The notes under the pieces: generated by a model
What the model saw: the letters and a program-made list of their open reading frames with translations, nothing else
Told to the model about the DNA's origin: nothing
Database searches by the model: none
Shown: piece by piece, positions 33,231 to 44,639 of the stretch
How the letters are laid out: every line of letters starts with the position of its first letter
How positions within the stretch are numbered: the first letter of the stretch is position 1
Assembly (NCBI GenBank): GCA_902729315.2
Contig: LR746271.1
Span: 652,001-716,000 of the forward strand
Direction of reading: 5' to 3'
Source of the DNA: Spirodela intermedia
Lineage: Eukaryota > Streptophyta > Magnoliopsida > Alismatales > Araceae
DNA: 64,000 nt
Translations under genes and position numbers: made by a program

Positions 33231-36200
33231 CTACGGAGGCATCAGCCGCAGTGACTCCTGGTTTCTCAGGGGGATGCCCTCGGCGGGGAAGCCATCGTCG
33301 TCCGAGTGCTTCGGGAACCGCATCGAGAAAGAAGGCGAGAGCCCTGCAAAGGAAGGGAGAAACCAGGTCAGATTCTTCAGGGTAGAAGATACATGGAGGA
33401 GAGGGGAGGGAGGAGGGAGGGGGGCACACCGTCGGGCATGTCCTTGGTCTTGTGGAGGAGGAATGTCCCGGAGAGAATCGTCACGAAGCCGCACATTTCA
33501 GTGACAATCTGGGTCGGGTTCTGCCGGTCCCAGTCCTGAGGAAGAAATAATTGCATGAATGGTTCAGACAGAGCGGCTCCCTCAGCAGTAGGAAGAGGAC
33601 GAGAGAGAATTCCCCTCTCCTCAAGTCTGCATCCTCCCCATGAGAGGAGCTTTTATTGCAGATAAATGCCGTATCATCAGTTCATCATCCACATAATCTT
33701 TTTCAACCAGGATTGATGATGAAAATATTATCATCAATCTCTCGCCAGGATTGGGTTTCACCTCCCATTTACCCCAATACAGCATCATCGCGAACCAACA
33801 TTTTCAAAATCTCCAGGGGCAGAGAAACCTCAGTACTTCGGATTCCTTGAACTAACTAAGCTTCAGAGGTAGCATGCAAGCAAGTATTCCTCTTCTCTAA
33901 AAGAGCCTCACATGAACACGCTCCATAGAATGATGGCCACGGTGTGGACGGATTAGGCATCTGTCTACTGTTATTCAGCCGCAGTACACTCAGTCTGTCT
34001 AACTACAAGGCTGAAACGGGAGAGGGGGGCAATCCTTTAAGTAGCAACCCTAAAAATGAGGATCCCCTGTTGGGCATCATCTGACCAAGAAACAGGACTG
34101 ATCTAGACTAAGAAGCTTTCTATCAATGGTGGAGACCAATCGAGAACAGCCTGCCAAGGCCCAGAGGGTGCGTTATAGATTTCAATTCCTTGTGATGCAA
34201 ACGCCAATTAACAGCTATTTCCCGTAAATTATTCAAATGGGATTTTCGGGGATTCATTCACATCACAGTTTCGATCTTTAAATCTGGCAAATATATATTA
34301 TCAGGATGGAGTGAAATATTTGTTCTCACAGTTGAAGAGCAAATAATTATGAAAACCTAAACAACATTGGAAACGGGAGGATTATGATGCAACGCAGCAA
34401 CCAATTCCAAGGGCAGGGGCACTAACCTTGAACATGATCACACTAGCTAAAATGGTGAATGAGGTAAACATCACGTAGTATATAGGTGAAACAACTGCTG
34501 TGTTGAATGTGTCAAGGGCCTGAAACGAGAGTAAACATGTTACAAATCTCAGAGCGTTTTTTTATGAATTATAAACCCCTAAAATGGTATCATTTCATCC
34601 CATCATCCACCATGCATTTGATAAAAATGCCTGCACTGATGAAAGATGAGCACATTTATATGGTCGATAGTGAAACCTAGAAATTATAAGAACGAATTCA
34701 AATAAAAGCCCAATCCAATCAATCAAACAGCCACTAACTCGAAACAGCCACATCAAGTACATGGGATCAATAATTGAAGAGAGGAATTACAAAGATGGAT
34801 GCACTCTATATACTTGGAAAATCATCTTCTGAAGTACTAAGCAAATGTCACTCTATTTTTACAAGGATGATGCGGATTGGCGGGCGAATCCCACTTAGCA
34901 ATCAGTAAATTCTATGAAATGGCAGTCGATCCAGCGATGTAGCATGGGGAGGAAACTGGACAAGTTTTCTGAAACAAGCAAAAAGCCGAAAGCAGTTCTC
35001 TTGCAATAGAAGCACACCAAGTCACCTTGTTGAGATAATTCATTTGGGTAATGACACAGATACCCACAACTATGGTAAATGCCCATGTTTCTGGATATAT
35101 TAACTGGTTCATTCCTGAAAAAGTGAGTTTTAGGGCAATCCCTAGAGCTTTGACACTCATGACCTGTGAGAGAATATTATTACGTCAGAAAATGAGTAAT
35201 TGAAACGCATTACATTAATAAGGTAAACATTTAGTATGTACATACCGACAGAGAACCCACAAGGGAACACACACCGATATATACCATGATATGTGTCTGC
35301 CCATATTGTGGAATGTAGCGGAATATTAGTATGAAGACAGTTGCAACTACAGCCATGGCATACAAGAGAAAGACTGCAGACAACACGTAGAAATAATTAG
35401 AGAACTAATCACTACGTTGGCCTGTTGACCAAGGACTGATAATGTCATTTCAAAGAAATGACAGATAAAAAGGGCATGAATAAAATGAATCATGGTACCT
35501 GGCTCAGTAGCAAGATTCCATACTTCCTTCACAGATTCAATTTCACGTTCTTGAGGTGCATGAAGAACAATTGTAGTGGAACCAACAATGCACAGAACAC
35601 AACCGAGAATACCAAAGACATTTAGTCTTTCCTGTAAGATGACATGAGCAAGTGCAGCGCTGTAACATAAAATGGACAATGTAAAATATCAAAACCAGCA
35701 GAACACAGAAGCACAAGATGACATTTGATTCAAATTCGTGCCTGATGATTATGCTAAGAGCACCAAGCGGTGTGACAAGGATTGCTGGAGCAAACGCATA
35801 TGCAGCAAAATTAGCAACTTCCCCAACAATCACTATAAAAATTCAAAACCACAATAATCAGTATTCATCTTTTTTTCGTGGTAAAAAGAAAAAAGCGTCT
35901 ACCAAAGAAGCTCAGATAAGCCAGCTTACTTGTTATCATGCCTGCCCACCATAGAGGCTCATATAAGTAAGAATAACCACCAGCACCTGCTCATTTAAAA
36001 AACAAATCGATAAAATGAAACCTCAATGTCAACGGGTACTCAAACTATGCTTGTCTGCACGAATATGTTAAGCTGAAAGCGAGGAATACACACAGAATGG
36101 GCCAATTTGACGTGTGCGGGATATTGGATGACGACCCAAATGCTATCTTCTTGGAGTGACATCACCTTAATAAAAAGGTGAACCGGGCTACCAACGGGCA

Positions 36201-37407
36201 GAAGTGATAAAAAGGGAAACAACTTACAGATAGGAAATGACAAGGTAATCATGTTAAACACCTATGACGAATTCAAAGACACACACAACTGATAATTCAA
36301 CCTCAATTTAATTTTCTCATATTTTACGAGAAGCTATCGCGTATCATGGCTTTGTGAAACGCAGAACAACCAAATCCTCGGTAACAAGGAAAAAGGAAAA
36401 ATCGGCGATAATGAAAAGGATCACCTCAAATCCTCTAACATCAAAGAGACAAAAGCTTATCCATAAAATGAAAATAACCGGTTTTCCAACATTTCCCTTG
36501 ATTTTCATAAAATGACTATAACGGGTTTTATTATTTTAAAGAGCTTCACATTTTCAATAAAACAGATTTTATTTTTCCATCTTAGAATCATTGGAAAAAA
36601 AGATTTCCGGCCACAGCGACTATAAACCCTAAAAAGAAAGAAAAAACTCCCTTGTTAGACTCTCCTAGTCCTCTGCTTCCCACTTTGAGAAACGCCTCGA
36701 TACCAATGGCACTTTCCTACTCACAACAATCACAATACGCTGACAGATGTGTAGTGGCATACCACCACGTCCACCCCGACCCCCTTTAATCGCACATAGA
36801 CATACACAAATCTATCAAGCTGGGCCAAAAAAACGATGAATCCTTCAAAGAAAAGGAATGGACTACCTCTGGAAAGCTTTTAAGAAAATAGAATCACACG
36901 GACGAAAAGCCCACGATAACATCATCAGTAAGGATCCTTCCAGTCGTTATACGTGTATGGAGTTCATGATCTGGTTTTCTACTCGAACTCTAGGAAAAGA
37001 AAGTATTATTTGGAATTGGTTCCCTGAGTTTCACGGTTGTTTAAACCTGGGAGTCAAAGAATTTCACGATTCGTTGTGAACAAAGCCTGACGATGCAAAG
37101 CTAACTCAATCGATGACAAGGCAAAGGAGATTACAGGCGAAAGGCCTAAATAACCCCAGGGAACAAATTTACCAACTGCCACCCCTTCTGCATGAGCGTT
37201 TCGGAACAAATAAGAACACAATACCACAATGAAAAATAGATCCACACCTGCCCTCACACCAGAGGCACCCGCCTTCTTCAACCCCTTCTTCTTGACAATG
37301 AAGCTGGCGCCTATGAAGACGCTGGACGACAGGGCCAAGACCAAACCCTTAATGTTGTCGGACGACATGCCTCTGTATCCCCACCCGCCGCCATTCTCCG
37401 CCCCCAT
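33231..37407 (-). CDS. NIPA-type magnesium transporter (DUF803)
   Basis: Polytopic membrane protein of the NIPA family, thought to move Mg2+. Nine exons: 37407-37248, 35986-35930, 35832-35742, 35659-35499, 35373-35246, 35163-35026, 34519-34427, 33535-33430, 33343-33231, giving 348 residues. The first helix carries [15 protein letters not shown]. Hydrophobic segments follow around [67 protein letters not shown], the [20 protein letters not shown] region, [16 protein letters not shown] and [13 protein letters not shown]. These cover the nine expected segments of the family. The C-terminus is a short hydrophilic tail rich in Asp and Arg. Intron 1 is over 1.2 kb. Intron 3 has a GC donor. It shares a 469-bp divergent gap with the PPR gene. 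Confidence 0.95.
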
Positions 37408-37876
37408 GTCTGGATTCTAAACCGCGCTCCCTCCAGATCACAAGGCTCTCTTTGCCGCCCTCACTTCGACAAGATCCATGGCGATTCCTGCCGCCGGCGG
37501 AGCCCGTTCACGCGTCGGAACAGCTATCCGCCATCCAACACCACGGTAGGGCAGCGCGTGCTGACCTGCTCGGGAGTTTCAGCCAAAGAGAAGGATTGAT
37601 TGATGCCCCCGACGCCTCTTCCGCCTCCGTCCACCCCGAGAGATCCAACAGCACCAAAAGCAATGAGAAAAGAGAAGGGTGAGAGACTCACAATGAGAGA
37701 GAGAGAGAGGAGGGCTCACCGTCTCGTTCCAGTGCTCAGTCATGGTTAAATGCTGACCGTAAGATCAAGGCTGCAACGGCTCTCATTTTGGGCTCAAACG
37801 ATCTGACGGCTCAGAACTGAGTACATGGCATCGAGTTACCGCTTCTAAGCCAGCTGTTCTCCCACATGGGGCCCAC
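37408..37876. other. Divergent promoter region between NIPA and PPR genes
   Basis: A 469-bp gap between start codons of genes transcribed away from each other. Contains a short GA run (37694-37710). Short open frames on the plus strand (37452-37682) are not recognisable proteins. Confidence 0.45.
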
Positions 37877-40072
37877 ATGAGGTACCCCTTGCGCATCACA
37901 GATAGCTTCAGTTCACCGGCGGTGACAATAGCGGTCCAGGCCTCGTCTACACCGGTGGGAGGGAAGAAGGGGCTGGTTTATGAGAAGCTTTTGATGGGCG
38001 TCACTGCTGCCGCGCTTCTCAACCGTCTTGTCCAAAGCGCCTCCCGCTACCGAGCTGTCCAGAAGCCGAAGAACCTCCCTGCCGGCGCCAGCGGCGCCGC
38101 CGGCAGAGATCCCCACATTCACAGCACGGAAATCCTCTCCCAGATCGACTCCGGCAACCTCCAGAAGTCTGTGGCTCTTCTAGCCGCCTCCCCTATCGCC
38201 TTACCCCCTTTCTTCTACCTCCGCCTCTTGCAGCTCTGTTCCGCCAAGTCCGCCCTCGTCGAGACGCGGAAGGTCGAGTCACATCTTGTCATCTTCAATT
38301 CCTCCCCGTCCACCTTCCTCTTGAACCGTACCATCGAGACGTACGCTAAATGCGGCGGCCTCAGAGATGCGCGGGAGCTGTTCGATGAGATGCCTCGCCG
38401 GGATGGCGGCTCATGGAACGCCATGATCGTGGCGTATTCCCAGGCGGGACGTGCCGCCGAGGTGATTTCGTTGTTTTCGATCATGAACGGTGCCGGGGTT
38501 TGCGCGAACGAGATCACCTTCGCCGTTGTTCTGAGTTCCTGCGGGAACGCTCTGGAATCGTTCCTCGCGAAACAGATCCACGGCCTCATCGTGAAGCATG
38601 GTTTCTACCACAACGTGATCTTAGTGAGCTCGCTGGTGGATGTTTATGGGAAATGCCACCTGATTGACGATGCGAGGAGAGTTTTCGATGAGATCAAGTC
38701 CCCGAACCTGGTCTCCTGGAACGTCATCGTCCGCCGGTACCTCGAGGCAGGAAACGGATCGGAAGCACTGACAATGTTCTCCAGGATGATCCGAGAAGGT
38801 TTCAGGCCGATGAACTTTACCTTCTCCAATGCCCTAATTTCTTGCTGCAAAATCATGGCGCAGGAAGAGGGGCGACAGATCCATGTAGTCGCCGTGAAGT
38901 GGGCTCTAGACGAGGACGACGTCGTCTCCGCTTCGTTGCTCGAGATGTACGCCAAATGCGGCCTTCTGGACGACGCCCGCCACGTCTTCCATCTCCATGG
39001 CCCGAGGAACGTCTTCACGCAAACATCGCTTGTATCTGGGTACGCCAGGCTGGGGAGAGTACAGGACGCAGAATATCTCTTTGAGGAAATGCACGAGCGG
39101 ACCACGGTCTCCTGGAATGCGCTCATGGTGGCCTATATCCGGTCCCTTTCCTGGGAGAAAGCCTTGGAGCTCGCAAAGAGGATGGTGAGAGAAGCCGGGG
39201 TGATTGAGATGGACCATGTCACCACAGGTCTGGCTCTTAACCTCTGTGCCGGCCTCTCTGATTCATATCTCGGCAGGGAAGTCCATGGGTTTGCTTATCG
39301 CCGCGGTTTCTTCTCCAACCATCTCGTGGGGAACTCCCTCCTGGACATGTACGGAAAATGCGGGTGCTTGAGGAGCGCCGAGCTCATGTTCAGCCTCATG
39401 GCGTCCTCTCGGGATGTGATTTCCTGGAATGCTCTTCTCTCCAACTACGCCCGCCATGGAAGGAGCGAAGAGGCCCTGGGCATCCTCAGCAGGATGCAGG
39501 CAGAGACGACCCCGAGCAAGTTCACTCTGAGCGCCGCTCTGGCCGCATGCTCGGACATACCCTCCCTCGAGCAAGGGAAGCAGATCCATGGCTACCTGCT
39601 CAGGCGCCGCTGCGAGAGCGACGTCGTCGTCAGAGGCGCTCTGGTGGACATGTACTCAAAATGCCGGCGCCTGGAGTACGCCAGAAAGGTGTTCGACGAA
39701 AAGGGTCCGAGGGACGTGGTGCTATGGAACTCCATGATCTTGGGGTACGCCTACAATGGCCGCGGTGGCGACGTCCCTCACCTTTTCGAGTCGATGCAGG
39801 CGGAGGGAATCTCAGCAGACGGCATCACATTCGTTGGAGTCCTCCAAGCATGCGCCAGCAGCGGCTCGGTCGGCGCCGGGCGCGAGTACTACAAATCCAT
39901 GAGCGAGATCCACTGCCTTATGCCATGGATGGAGCACTACGAGTGCATGATCGAACTACTGGCCAAGCACGGGCGGACGGGCGAACTCGAGGATTTCATT
40001 CGTCAGATGCCGTTCGAGCCCACCGCCGCCATGTGGGCGAGAATCTCAGACTGTCGCCAGATGCAACCATGA
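37877..40072 (+). CDS. Pentatricopeptide repeat protein, PLS class (At3g26540-like)
   Basis: Single-exon PPR gene of 731 residues. PPR proteins bind organellar RNA, one nucleotide per repeat, in editing or processing. Repeats run from about residue 115 to the end, with recurring phrases such as TYAKCGGLRDARELFDEM, SWNAMIVAYSQ, MYGKCGCLRSAELMF, MYSKCRRLEYARKVFDE and LWNSMILGY. The N-terminus is hydrophobic/Ser/Arg-rich, suggesting plastid or mitochondrial import. A second ATG at 37994 starts MGVTAAALLNRL, which looks more like related proteins, so the true start may be there. The C-terminus stops at MPFEPTAAMWARI plus a few residues: an E motif is begun but not completed, and no DYW domain follows. 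Intronless structure is normal for the family. Confidence 0.9.
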   Translation: MRYPLRITDSFSSPAVTIAVQASSTPVGGKKGLVYEKLLMGVTAAALLNRLVQSASRYRAVQKPKNLPAGASGAAGRDPHIHSTEILSQIDSGNLQKSVALLAASPIALPPFFYLRLLQLCSAKSALVETRKVESHLVIFNSSPSTFLLNRTIETYAKCGGLRDARELFDEMPRRDGGSWNAMIVAYSQAGRAAEVISLFSIMNGAGVCANEITFAVVLSSCGNALESFLAKQIHGLIVKHGFYHNVILVSSLVDVYGKCHLIDDARRVFDEIKSPNLVSWNVIVRRYLEAGNGSEALTMFSRMIREGFRPMNFTFSNALISCCKIMAQEEGRQIHVVAVKWALDEDDVVSASLLEMYAKCGLLDDARHVFHLHGPRNVFTQTSLVSGYARLGRVQDAEYLFEEMHERTTVSWNALMVAYIRSLSWEKALELAKRMVREAGVIEMDHVTTGLALNLCAGLSDSYLGREVHGFAYRRGFFSNHLVGNSLLDMYGKCGCLRSAELMFSLMASSRDVISWNALLSNYARHGRSEEALGILSRMQAETTPSKFTLSAALAACSDIPSLEQGKQIHGYLLRRRCESDVVVRGALVDMYSKCRRLEYARKVFDEKGPRDVVLWNSMILGYAYNGRGGDVPHLFESMQAEGISADGITFVGVLQACASSGSVGAGREYYKSMSEIHCLMPWMEHYECMIELLAKHGRTGELEDFIRQMPFEPTAAMWARISDCRQMQP

Positions 40073-40350
40073 ATCATGCACATCACCGTTTTCATGGGCA
40101 CTGCCTGCTGTTTGATGAATCCAGAACGGGGGAGGACAGAATGGGTCGCCATTGCTCAGCCGGATCGCCGCCGGCTGCAGTTCCCTCCAGGTGACGAGTA
40201 AATGACAGCGTTCATATCTTTTTGTCTCGTTTTGTATACTTCACGCAATTGTACTTCTGTAATCTTTGCCAACTCTCCATTCATCAGCGACACAGAGAGA
40301 GGAGACCTCCAGCGAGTTGCCGGCAACCATGGAAAACAGACGGACTCTGG

Positions 40351-42117
40351 CTATCGACATTGAAGGACGGCAGTCGCCTCCTGTTGTCGAGAACCTACCA
40401 ACTCGTCGCAGGAAGCTGGTTCCTTCATGTGGTCAGCGAGGAAGGTGAGTATGCGATAGATGTCTTCTGTTCGGCAGTGTGAAGTATCCTCTGCGACAAA
40501 ATCGTGCCTGACGCTCTGCACCTCAATCCAGCTACGAGCGGGCTCCTTCTTGAAGCCCTTCTCCTTCATGAGCTTCCTCAACTTCCTGGCCTCCTCCCAA
40601 TGGCCTGCGGCTGCATAGATGTTGGAGAGCATCACGTACCTCCCGGCATTGGATGGCTCAAGGACAAAAAGGGTCTCAGCAGCCCTCCTCGCGAGCTCCA
40701 AATCCCCGTGCACTCGGCACGCGCCGAGGATGGCGCCCCACGACCCCACGCCGTCTAGTTTCCCGTCGCCTGGCGCGGCAAAGATCGTCAACTGTGCTGC
40801 TTCCTTCAACCGGCGGCTCCGTCCAAGAAGGTCCACCATGGCGGCGTGGTGCTCCTGTTGAGGACACACCCCGTGCTCCCCCATCAGCGCCAGCAACTGC
40901 CGAGCTTCGGCGACCAGACCCGCGTGGTTGCAGGCAGAGAGAGCGCTGAGGAAGGTGACATGATTCGGCTTCAGTCCCAAGCTTATCATCTCTTGGAAGA
41001 GAGCCAGTGACCGGTCTCCATCTCCGTTCTGGGCAAAACCTGTCACCAAGGAGTTCCAGGAGACAATGTCCCGCTTGCGCATTCTCTCGAACAGTTTCAG
41101 CGCACAAACCATGTCCCCACACTTGGCGTACATGTCGATCAAAGCGTTCTGGATGAAGAGGTTCTCAGAATGGTCTCCTCCGATAGATCTCCTGGATATG
41201 TAGCCATGAAGTTGTCTCCCTCGTCCGACGAGCGCCGCGCAGGTGCAAGCGCTCAACGCAGAGACCAGTGCGAAGGCCGTCGGGGCGAAGCCTCCCTCCA
41301 GCATGGCCATGAATAGCTTCAGAGCAGCGTCCCCCCGCCCGTGCTGAGCGTAGCCAGTGATCAGTGCCGACCAGGAGACCGCATTCCGCGTTGGCATTCT
41401 GTCGAACAATTGGTGAGCCTCTTCAAGCCGTCCCGCAGAGACGTATGCGCCGACCATAGAAGTCCAGGAGAAAACGTCCCTCGTCTCCATCCTCTGGAAT
41501 AGCACCCACGCTGTGCTTGCCTCCCCACACTTGCCGTATGCGTCGATCATAGCGTTGCTCATTATCAGATTCAACTGCAGCCCCACGGACACCACGGCGC
41601 CATGAATCTGTTGTAGGGAGCGCAGATCGACGGCGCCGCCGCAGGCACCAGCGACACCCACGACCGTGAACTTGTCGACGGCGAGTCTGGAGCTACCCTC
41701 TCTCTGCATCTTCCGGAAGGCCTCCAATGCCTCGCGGTGACACCCCTCGTGTGTGAGCCCCGAGATGACGGCGTTGTAGCTGACAATATTTGGTTCAGGC
41801 ATTTCGTCTAGCAGGGCCTTCGCGCAATCGAGGCAACTGGCTGTGCAGTAGGAAGAGAGAAGGGTGTTCCAGGAGTAGGCGTTCTTGGACGGGATCTCGG
41901 CGAACGCCGTCTCTGCGGCGGCGATTTGGCCGCACTTGGCATACATCTCGACGAGGCGGTTGGCGAGGAAGGTGTTGACGGCAAGCGAGGTCTTGATGAG
42001 ATGGCCGTGGAGGAGCCGCCCCCGCAGGAGCCGTCGGCCGGCGATGCATCGTTCAATCTGGAGGGAGAGGCGCTCGACAGCTCTCGCGACGTGGGTAGTC
42101 GTTTCTGAGACGACCAT
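40351..42117 (-). CDS. Pentatricopeptide repeat protein, PLS class with E/E+ motif
   Basis: Single-exon gene of 588 residues on the minus strand, facing the previous PPR gene with 278 bp between stop codons. P, L and S repeats are visible: MYAKCGQIAAAETAFAEI, SWNTLLSSYC, EMPEPNIVSYNAVISGL, MIDAYGKCGEASTAWVLF, MIDMYAKCGDMVCALKLFERM and LGRSRRLKEAA. The C-terminal E motif ends KKEPARSWIEV, and an E+-like segment HDFVAEDTSHCRTEDIYRIL follows. There is no DYW deaminase domain, so if it acts in RNA editing it would need a DYW partner (established for this class). The N-terminus is only weakly basic; the organelle target is uncertain. Confidence 0.93.
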   Translation of the reverse strand: MVVSETTTHVARAVERLSLQIERCIAGRRLLRGRLLHGHLIKTSLAVNTFLANRLVEMYAKCGQIAAAETAFAEIPSKNAYSWNTLLSSYCTASCLDCAKALLDEMPEPNIVSYNAVISGLTHEGCHREALEAFRKMQREGSSRLAVDKFTVVGVAGACGGAVDLRSLQQIHGAVVSVGLQLNLIMSNAMIDAYGKCGEASTAWVLFQRMETRDVFSWTSMVGAYVSAGRLEEAHQLFDRMPTRNAVSWSALITGYAQHGRGDAALKLFMAMLEGGFAPTAFALVSALSACTCAALVGRGRQLHGYISRRSIGGDHSENLFIQNALIDMYAKCGDMVCALKLFERMRKRDIVSWNSLVTGFAQNGDGDRSLALFQEMISLGLKPNHVTFLSALSACNHAGLVAEARQLLALMGEHGVCPQQEHHAAMVDLLGRSRRLKEAAQLTIFAAPGDGKLDGVGSWGAILGACRVHGDLELARRAAETLFVLEPSNAGRYVMLSNIYAAAGHWEEARKLRKLMKEKGFKKEPARSWIEVQSVRHDFVAEDTSHCRTEDIYRILTFLADHMKEPASCDELVGSRQQEATAVLQCR

Positions 42118-42317
42118 GCAAGAGGGTCTGAACCAGGCGAGAAAGCAGCGGCGCCCGGGGGGGTTGTGGTTGTGGTTGCCTTTGTTACTTTAAATAGGGC
42201 CGGGTTTTACAAGGAATAACCCGTACTCTTCTTTATCCTCTTCTGCCCATTTTCGCGGAACCTTTGCGGCCCTCAGTGATGAAATACTTGGACCAGACTT
42301 GCACTCCAGTGAATTTG

Positions 42318-42318
<1 letters not shown>

Positions 42319-42361
<43 letters not shown>

Positions 42362-42390
42362 ACACACACACGCACTCACACACACAGACA
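42319..42390. repeat. (CT)n followed by (CA)n microsatellite
   Basis: A run of about seventeen CT units is followed by imperfect CACACA/CACAGA units upstream of the second PPR gene (150-270 bp before its start codon). Confidence 0.9.
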
Positions 42391-43644
42391 CAGATGTGGG
42401 TTCGTCCTTCACGGTATGTGTAGACTTGCATGTCAAACTACTCGCTCAAAGGAGCGGGAATCCTTAGCGTGGAAGGGGAACCTCACTCAATGGGTGTGTG
42501 GTGGTCAGACATGGCACGAGAGCGAATACATGGCATATGCTGAACACTATGCCAACATGAAGAGGATCATGGTAGTCTCCCATAAGTTTGGGGTCTTGCT
42601 GACACCGGGAGCATGAGATGGCAACACAACACTACGTACAAGTATGTGCGAGGCACGGTGCCGCATGCAAATGGCATTGGTGCACATGTAGTGGTGCAGA
42701 TGACATGTGCACCGTTGGCAGCTATTGGACTAGATATTATCTCATTCTCGTAACAGAATCAACACGTATCAATCAATCAAATTTGTTGAATAAATAGTCC
42801 TATCTTACAATGCTATGATGCAACTAAAGTGTAATCAATAATTGTTCACATAGACACTAATTCTATACACTCATTATACTACTTGTAGACCCTGATTACA
42901 TAAATGTAATTTATATACTCATAAATTAAATAAAATTTTAATGCACATTATATACTAGTTACCTATACAAAGATAAGAAATAAAATACAACATATAACAT
43001 AGAGTTTACCATGTATTTCTAATATCATCTATATTCATGTGTAATCATACATGTCTAACGTTACTAAGTGTATGTCAAGTGTAATATGATAAATTATAAT
43101 GGATAATATAGTTAAAAATATATAATATGATATATTTAACCATAAATTAAAAAATAACTAATATAATATAATAAAATAAATATAATATAATATATACTAA
43201 AGATTTAGTAAGATTCCTGCTTTCAATATCTACTTACCTATTTCTACCATTTATTTATATTTTATAGCAAGTTATTTCTGTATCATACACATTTTGATTG
43301 AAATAAGTACAACTAATTCAAAACTTAATAAATGATTTTCATTCTTCTTCTAAATCCTCCGAAACTCATTTGAGATCAAGTTAAGATCATTTTTAACTTA
43401 TTTTCTATTGATTTTAATAGTCAAATCTCGATATATTTTTATTCTTGACATTTTGTGAATAATGAGTATTTTTTTATTTTCGAATATAAAATCATCAAGA
43501 TTAAAGATTGATTAATGAGTGTTCAACATTTAAAATAAACTAGAGATATTCATGGCTGACCTCATATCATGTGTGAATCCTCAAGCACACATTCTTCTGA
43601 GAAAATAAGTTGATCATATTTTCCTCTTTCTTCATTTTTGTTTT

Positions 43645-43935
43645 ATTTCTTTTTCTCCCTCTCTCGTGAAACCTCTCTTCTCTCTCCATCTCTTGTTAGA
43701 TCTTCTCCCTTTCTCTCCCTCTCTCTTTCTCTCATGAGACTTTTTTCTCTCTCCATCTCATGTGAGATTTCTCTCCTCCTCTCTCTTTCTCTCCCTTTTG
43801 TGAGAGATCTCATCCCTTCTCTCTCTTGTGAGAGCTTTCTCTCCTCTCTTCTTCTCTCTTTTACAAGAGATCTCATCCCTTTTGTCTCTCGTGAGAGCTC
43901 TCTCTTCTCTCTCTCTTTTCCTCCTTCCTCTTCTC
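43645..43935. repeat. CT-rich imperfect tandem repeat with GTGAGAGATCTCAT units
   Basis: About 290 bp of TCTCTC-rich DNA in which phrases such as GTGAGAGATCTCATCCC, GTGAGAGCT and CATGAGAC recur every 30-60 bp. GAGATCTC is palindromic, so several small hairpins are possible. The open frames through it are low complexity and not convincing as protein. Confidence 0.75.
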
Positions 43936-44639
43936 TACTTCCCTTCCTTTATTCTTCTCACCTCACCTTTTTATTTTATTATTTTTATTAAATATTAATA
44001 AAATATTAAAATTATTTTTTATATAAACTAAATTAGTTTTCACGATAGATTAATCAATCTCCTTGTGTTTGACCTAATACTTATTTTTATACTAATATTT
44101 TATTAAGTCTTAGTTATAAATATTATGAGATAGTATGCATTTAAGCACAACAACAAGTGCACATTATCTTTTTGGTACGGTTGATAGGGAGATTTTTTTT
44201 AGTTGGTGTTAATTGATTTAGTTTTTCATATTTTAGTGACATAAAAATAAATAAATATAGTTTTCATTATTTTCTTATTTCTATTTAAATAAATTTTTTT
44301 TAAAAGTTTATTAGGCTCATTTGATTTCTATTTACATTTATTTCATAAGTTAGAATTTTAAATCTTTAGTTTCTATTTATTTACTTGAGTATTTTAATTT
44401 TTCATATATTTTTCTTTGACATATTTATTAGAATCATATCTTCATGTCATGATCATTGCTAGATTTAAATTCTGAAATACCTGATTTATGAATGGTCGAT
44501 GTAGCTTGCAACCAATCTTAGAAAATCTAGCTATCAACGAATCTAAGAATTTAGGGGCACAAAAAAAATGAAATTTACCACTCATATTAGAGACTCCAAC
44601 AATAAAAACAGAAAAAAATCATCTTCTATAGAAGTAGAA

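Larger units (their letters stand above)
42118..44639. other. AT-rich repetitive intergenic DNA
   Basis: No gene seen. It contains a CT/CA microsatellite (42319-42390), an AT-rich block (42740-43620), a CT-rich imperfect repeat (43640-43930) and more AT-rich DNA up to the gag-like frame. If the retroelement below was complete, its 5' LTR and leader would have been in this interval, but I could not define them. Confidence 0.5.

Noticed and set aside
39358-40194. Long alternative frame (278 codons) overlapping the first PPR gene on the same strand.
   Set aside because: Shadow of a GC-rich coding region; the PPR frame has clear repeats throughout.
43638-43991. 117-codon Ser/Leu-rich frame in the CT-rich repeat.
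   Set aside because: Low-complexity translation of TCTCTC DNA.
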